DNA from: Paraphaeosphaeria minitans
Lineage: Eukaryota > Ascomycota > Dothideomycetes > Pleosporales > Didymosphaeriaceae
Assembly: GCA_015832175.1 (NCBI GenBank)
Contig: WJXW01000007.1
Span: 1,240,001-1,304,000, forward strand
DNA length: 64,000 nt
Direction: 5' to 3'
Shown here: positions 61,801 to 64,000 of the stretch, piece by piece
How the letters are laid out: every line of letters starts with the position of its first letter
How positions within the stretch are numbered: position 1 is the first letter of the stretch
Notes under the pieces: model-generated
Seen by the model: the letters and a program-made list of their open reading frames with translations, nothing else
Database searches by the model: none
Told to the model about the DNA's origin: nothing
Position numbers and translations under genes: made by a program

Positions 61801-62173
61801 GCGCCTTAATTGCCTATATGCCCTTTGTAACTACTACTATATTACAGTTATAGAGACCCTAGGTAGGCAGCGTAAAATAGATAAGCGTGTAAAGGTAGTA
61901 GGCCTAAAGCTAGCTTATTACTAAAAGTAATTTAATTTAGAGCTAGCTAACTACTAGCGTATTACAGCTTATATTAGTACACCTATAGGTGTAGCGACCT
62001 AGGTGCCTACTACTAGCCCTTAGTATCTAGACTTAATCCTAGTAAAATAGCGTTAGATTACTAATACTCTTAAGGTAGTTATTCCCCTTATATAGTAGAT
62101 AGTAAGTTTACACCTTTCCTACACTTAAAACGTATACTAATAACTTATTTTAAATTAATCTAGCGTCTGCTCT

Positions 62174-64000
62174 TTACTATAATAAGGGCAACTTAGATAA
62201 TAGTAATAAAGAAAGTAGAGAAGAAATTACTACTAGAGGTATAGTAGGTAAGGATAGTAAGAATAGTAAAAATAATAAAGATAATAAGTAGTAGAGGCGT
62301 AGGTAGTGTACAGTTTAGTTAGATCGCTTCTTAGAAGCTAGCCTATAGGCCTTAGGTAAATACCCCTAATAAGCTATAAGTGCTCCCTAAGCTATAGTGC
62401 TCTATAATAATATATATTATATCTACGTTCTATATACTCTTATTATATTCTTTACTTCTTTTTTATATACGCAGCTCTTTTCTTTTTAAAGGTTTAGACT
62501 AAGTTATCTATATCTTTAAAGTCTAACTCTAGAATCTAGGTGTCTTAAGTCTTATTATAGCCTTTCTAGCGGAGTAAGTATTACTTTTACCCCTTTCTTA
62601 TTTACTTAGCTAGGATTTCCTTTATTTCCTAGGCTTCTCCTCCTTTAGGTATAACCTCTAGTAGCTAGGTGTTAATATTTTCTACTCTTAGCCTTAGTTT
62701 CTATTATTTAAAAAGGGAAATATAAAATACGTTATAAATAAAATAGTGTAGTAAGAGAAGTAGGTAGTATACCTATGTTCTAACTACGTCCTGCACTTAG
62801 AAGGGCCTAATAAATTTTCTTAATAGCTTTTTACTTAGTTATTAAGGTATATATATATTCTTTGTGCTAAGTAGGACTAAGTTACCTCTCTAGAATAACT
62901 CTTACTTATACTTTTTATTATAGTACTAGCTCTAATACTCTTATACTAAGTATAAGTGCTTTATAAGTAATGCGCGTACGCTATATATACGTTTTACTCT
63001 TTTAACTATATCTAGTAGCTCCCCCTCTAGCCTACTGTCTATAGGAGGCGTACTAAGGATAGAGTGCTTACTATATACTATATAGAAAGGCGTTGTTTTT
63101 ATTAAATTATGAATAGAGTTATTGTATATAAATTAAGCTATTAGGAGTAGTTTAACCTAATTTATTTATAGAGGTGTAATAAACATGCGAAGGTATTATT
63201 TAAGTATTTAATTCTAGCGCTCTATTTACCTATCTATTTAAGGGTAGAAAGCAGTGCTAAGCCTACACTTTACCTATAGTTAGTAGTATATTTCTGCCCA
63301 AAAAGCAGAGGTAAAGGTAGAGCCCCTATTAGATATAATACCTTTCTAAATACTAAACTTTAAAATAACTTCTTAGAAGTAGGCTTCTACAAATTCCTTT
63401 ACATCCTATGTTTTCTATGTAGGGATATAAATAGCTATTTTAAAGAAGTGGTATATAATTACAAAAATTATATTAAAAGCGTAGCTGCCTTAATCCTTTG
63501 CTAATAAGAATCTAGTTATAAAGTCTAGTAAGACTTCCTTAAAGATATCCTTTAGTGTTAGAAGAGGTAATAGCTAGCTATACTTACTATACCTTAGAGC
63601 TTTACTCCTTTAGCAAATAGTATAAGTTTTTACATACTTTTAAACATCTTAACTTATAAAAGGCTAATAGTAGGTCCTCTTAAAAGCCTTAAGCGTTCTA
63701 TATACACTAAAGTGGCCTACTATATATGTATTATAGTGCTAGAACAAAATCTCTTACCTAATTACTAGTTTATCTAGGATATATAATCTACTATTATACC
63801 TTAGGACTTCTATTTTATTAAAGTGCTATACTTACGCTTTACTACTACTTTAAGTGCTTCTCTTACACCTTAAACTAGTAATATACTTAATAGTAAAGGC
63901 GTCCCTTTACTAAAGCTACTAAACTTTAGTAATAAGGTTAGACTCTTTTATTGTAGGTTTACTACTAACTAATATTTTAGCTAGTAAGCGTAGTACGTAT
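62174..64000 (-). pseudogene. pol remnant of A6 (integrase and chromodomain part)
   Basis: On the minus strand it matches A2 28590-26870: chromodomain near 62520-62620, then the integrase core near 63240-63560 and its zinc finger near 63640-63780. RIP-type stops occur throughout. The sequence continues beyond the window. Confidence 0.8.

Larger units (their letters stand above)
22079..64000 (-). mobile_element. LTR retrotransposon A3 (Ty3/gypsy, minus), host of nested insertions, open to the right
   Basis: An inverted family-A LTR (22079-22293) is followed by the post-pol region (22294-23299). It continues after B-2 with the C-terminal part of pol (36746-37336), then is interrupted by B'-3. 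Its gag and 5' LTR must lie beyond 64000. The presumed left target site in A1 is ATACT (22074-22078). Only 22079-23299 and 36746-37336 belong to A3 itself. Confidence 0.8.
37337..64000 (-). mobile_element. LTR retrotransposon B'-3 (Ty3/gypsy, minus), open to the right
   Basis: A relative of family B with a 412-bp LTR (37337-37748) whose middle differs from B. Its own sequence is 37337-42073 and 56539-56703; the rest is nested DNA (D, then A4 with its contents). The 5' LTR must lie beyond the window. The presumed left target sequence is GAGGA (37332-37336). Confidence 0.82.
60949..64000 (-). mobile_element. LTR retrotransposon A6 (Ty3/gypsy, minus), running off the window
   Basis: It has an inverted 216-bp LTR (60949-61164), the post-pol region (61165 to about 62170) and pol from its C-terminus back to about the RNase H-integrase junction at 64000 (equal to A2 26870). 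Its gag and 5' LTR are outside. Confidence 0.88.

Noticed and set aside
5104..64000. Mitochondrial or centromeric DNA, suggested by AT content
   Set aside because: The block is made of nuclear LTR retrotransposons with target duplications, no mitochondrial genes are present, and there is no satellite array. A pericentromeric location remains possible but is not shown.

Overview
The window is nuclear DNA from a filamentous ascomycete (Pezizomycotina). Genes have short introns of 51-58 bp with CTGAC-like branch points, and the promoters are CT-rich. From about 5.08 kb a gene-bearing segment of balanced composition changes abruptly into an AT-rich block of about 59 kb. That block is poor in CpA/TpG and rich in TpA, and its former codons are full of TAA/TAG, which is the mark of repeat-induced point mutation (RIP). 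The genus cannot be fixed from the sequence alone.

Gene segment (1-5078). Two real genes face each other tail to tail. A major-facilitator transporter of the FMP42/SLC43-like type (742-2692, + strand, three exons, 613 aa) is followed by an intracellular GH13 alpha-amylase (4769-3188, - strand, two exons with a 13-nt first exon, 509 aa). The amylase promoter is squeezed between its start codon and the AT-rich block. A perfect 12-bp-arm palindrome (5079-5103) sits on the junction.

AT-rich block (5104-64000). It holds no intact host gene. After an element of about 1.1 kb with terminal inverted repeats of about 0.2 kb (about 5420-6556), everything is LTR retrotransposons nested in one another. 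I resolve five families plus a variant. A is Ty3/gypsy with a 216-bp LTR and a chromodomain. B is Ty3/gypsy with a 411-bp LTR and a chromodomain, and B' is a relative with a different U3. C is Ty1/copia with a 238-bp LTR. D is Ty3/gypsy with a 193-bp LTR. E is Ty1/copia with a 195-bp LTR and a primer site matching the initiator-tRNA-Met anticodon region. LTR pairs and 5-bp target-site duplications (TSDs) give this nesting: A1 contains C-1 (7285-20987, TSD GTTAT), which contains B-1 (13250-19833, GTATA). A1 also contains A3 (minus, from 22079). A3 contains B-2 (23300-36745, ATTCC), which contains A2 (23399-29922, GTATT) and a solo C LTR (33297-33608, GTTAA). A3 also contains B'-3 (from 37337). 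B'-3 contains D (42074-56533, TATTA), which contains E-1 (47043-54360, GTAGG). B'-3 also contains A4 (from 56704), then E-2 (from 56927), A5 (from 60326) and A6 (minus, from 60949). At the right edge the DNA is seven insertions deep and none of these seven is closed inside the window.

The most interesting signal is on the strand opposite to pol. The segment between the pol end and the 3' LTR carries an antisense reading frame. In family B it is kept in frame in three copies and encodes a Cys-motif plus coiled-coil protein. In family A it encodes a Cys-rich protein, again in three copies. Weaker antisense frames occur in D and E. E-1, one of the innermost insertions, is only lightly RIPed; its two LTRs differ at about 11 sites, all transitions.
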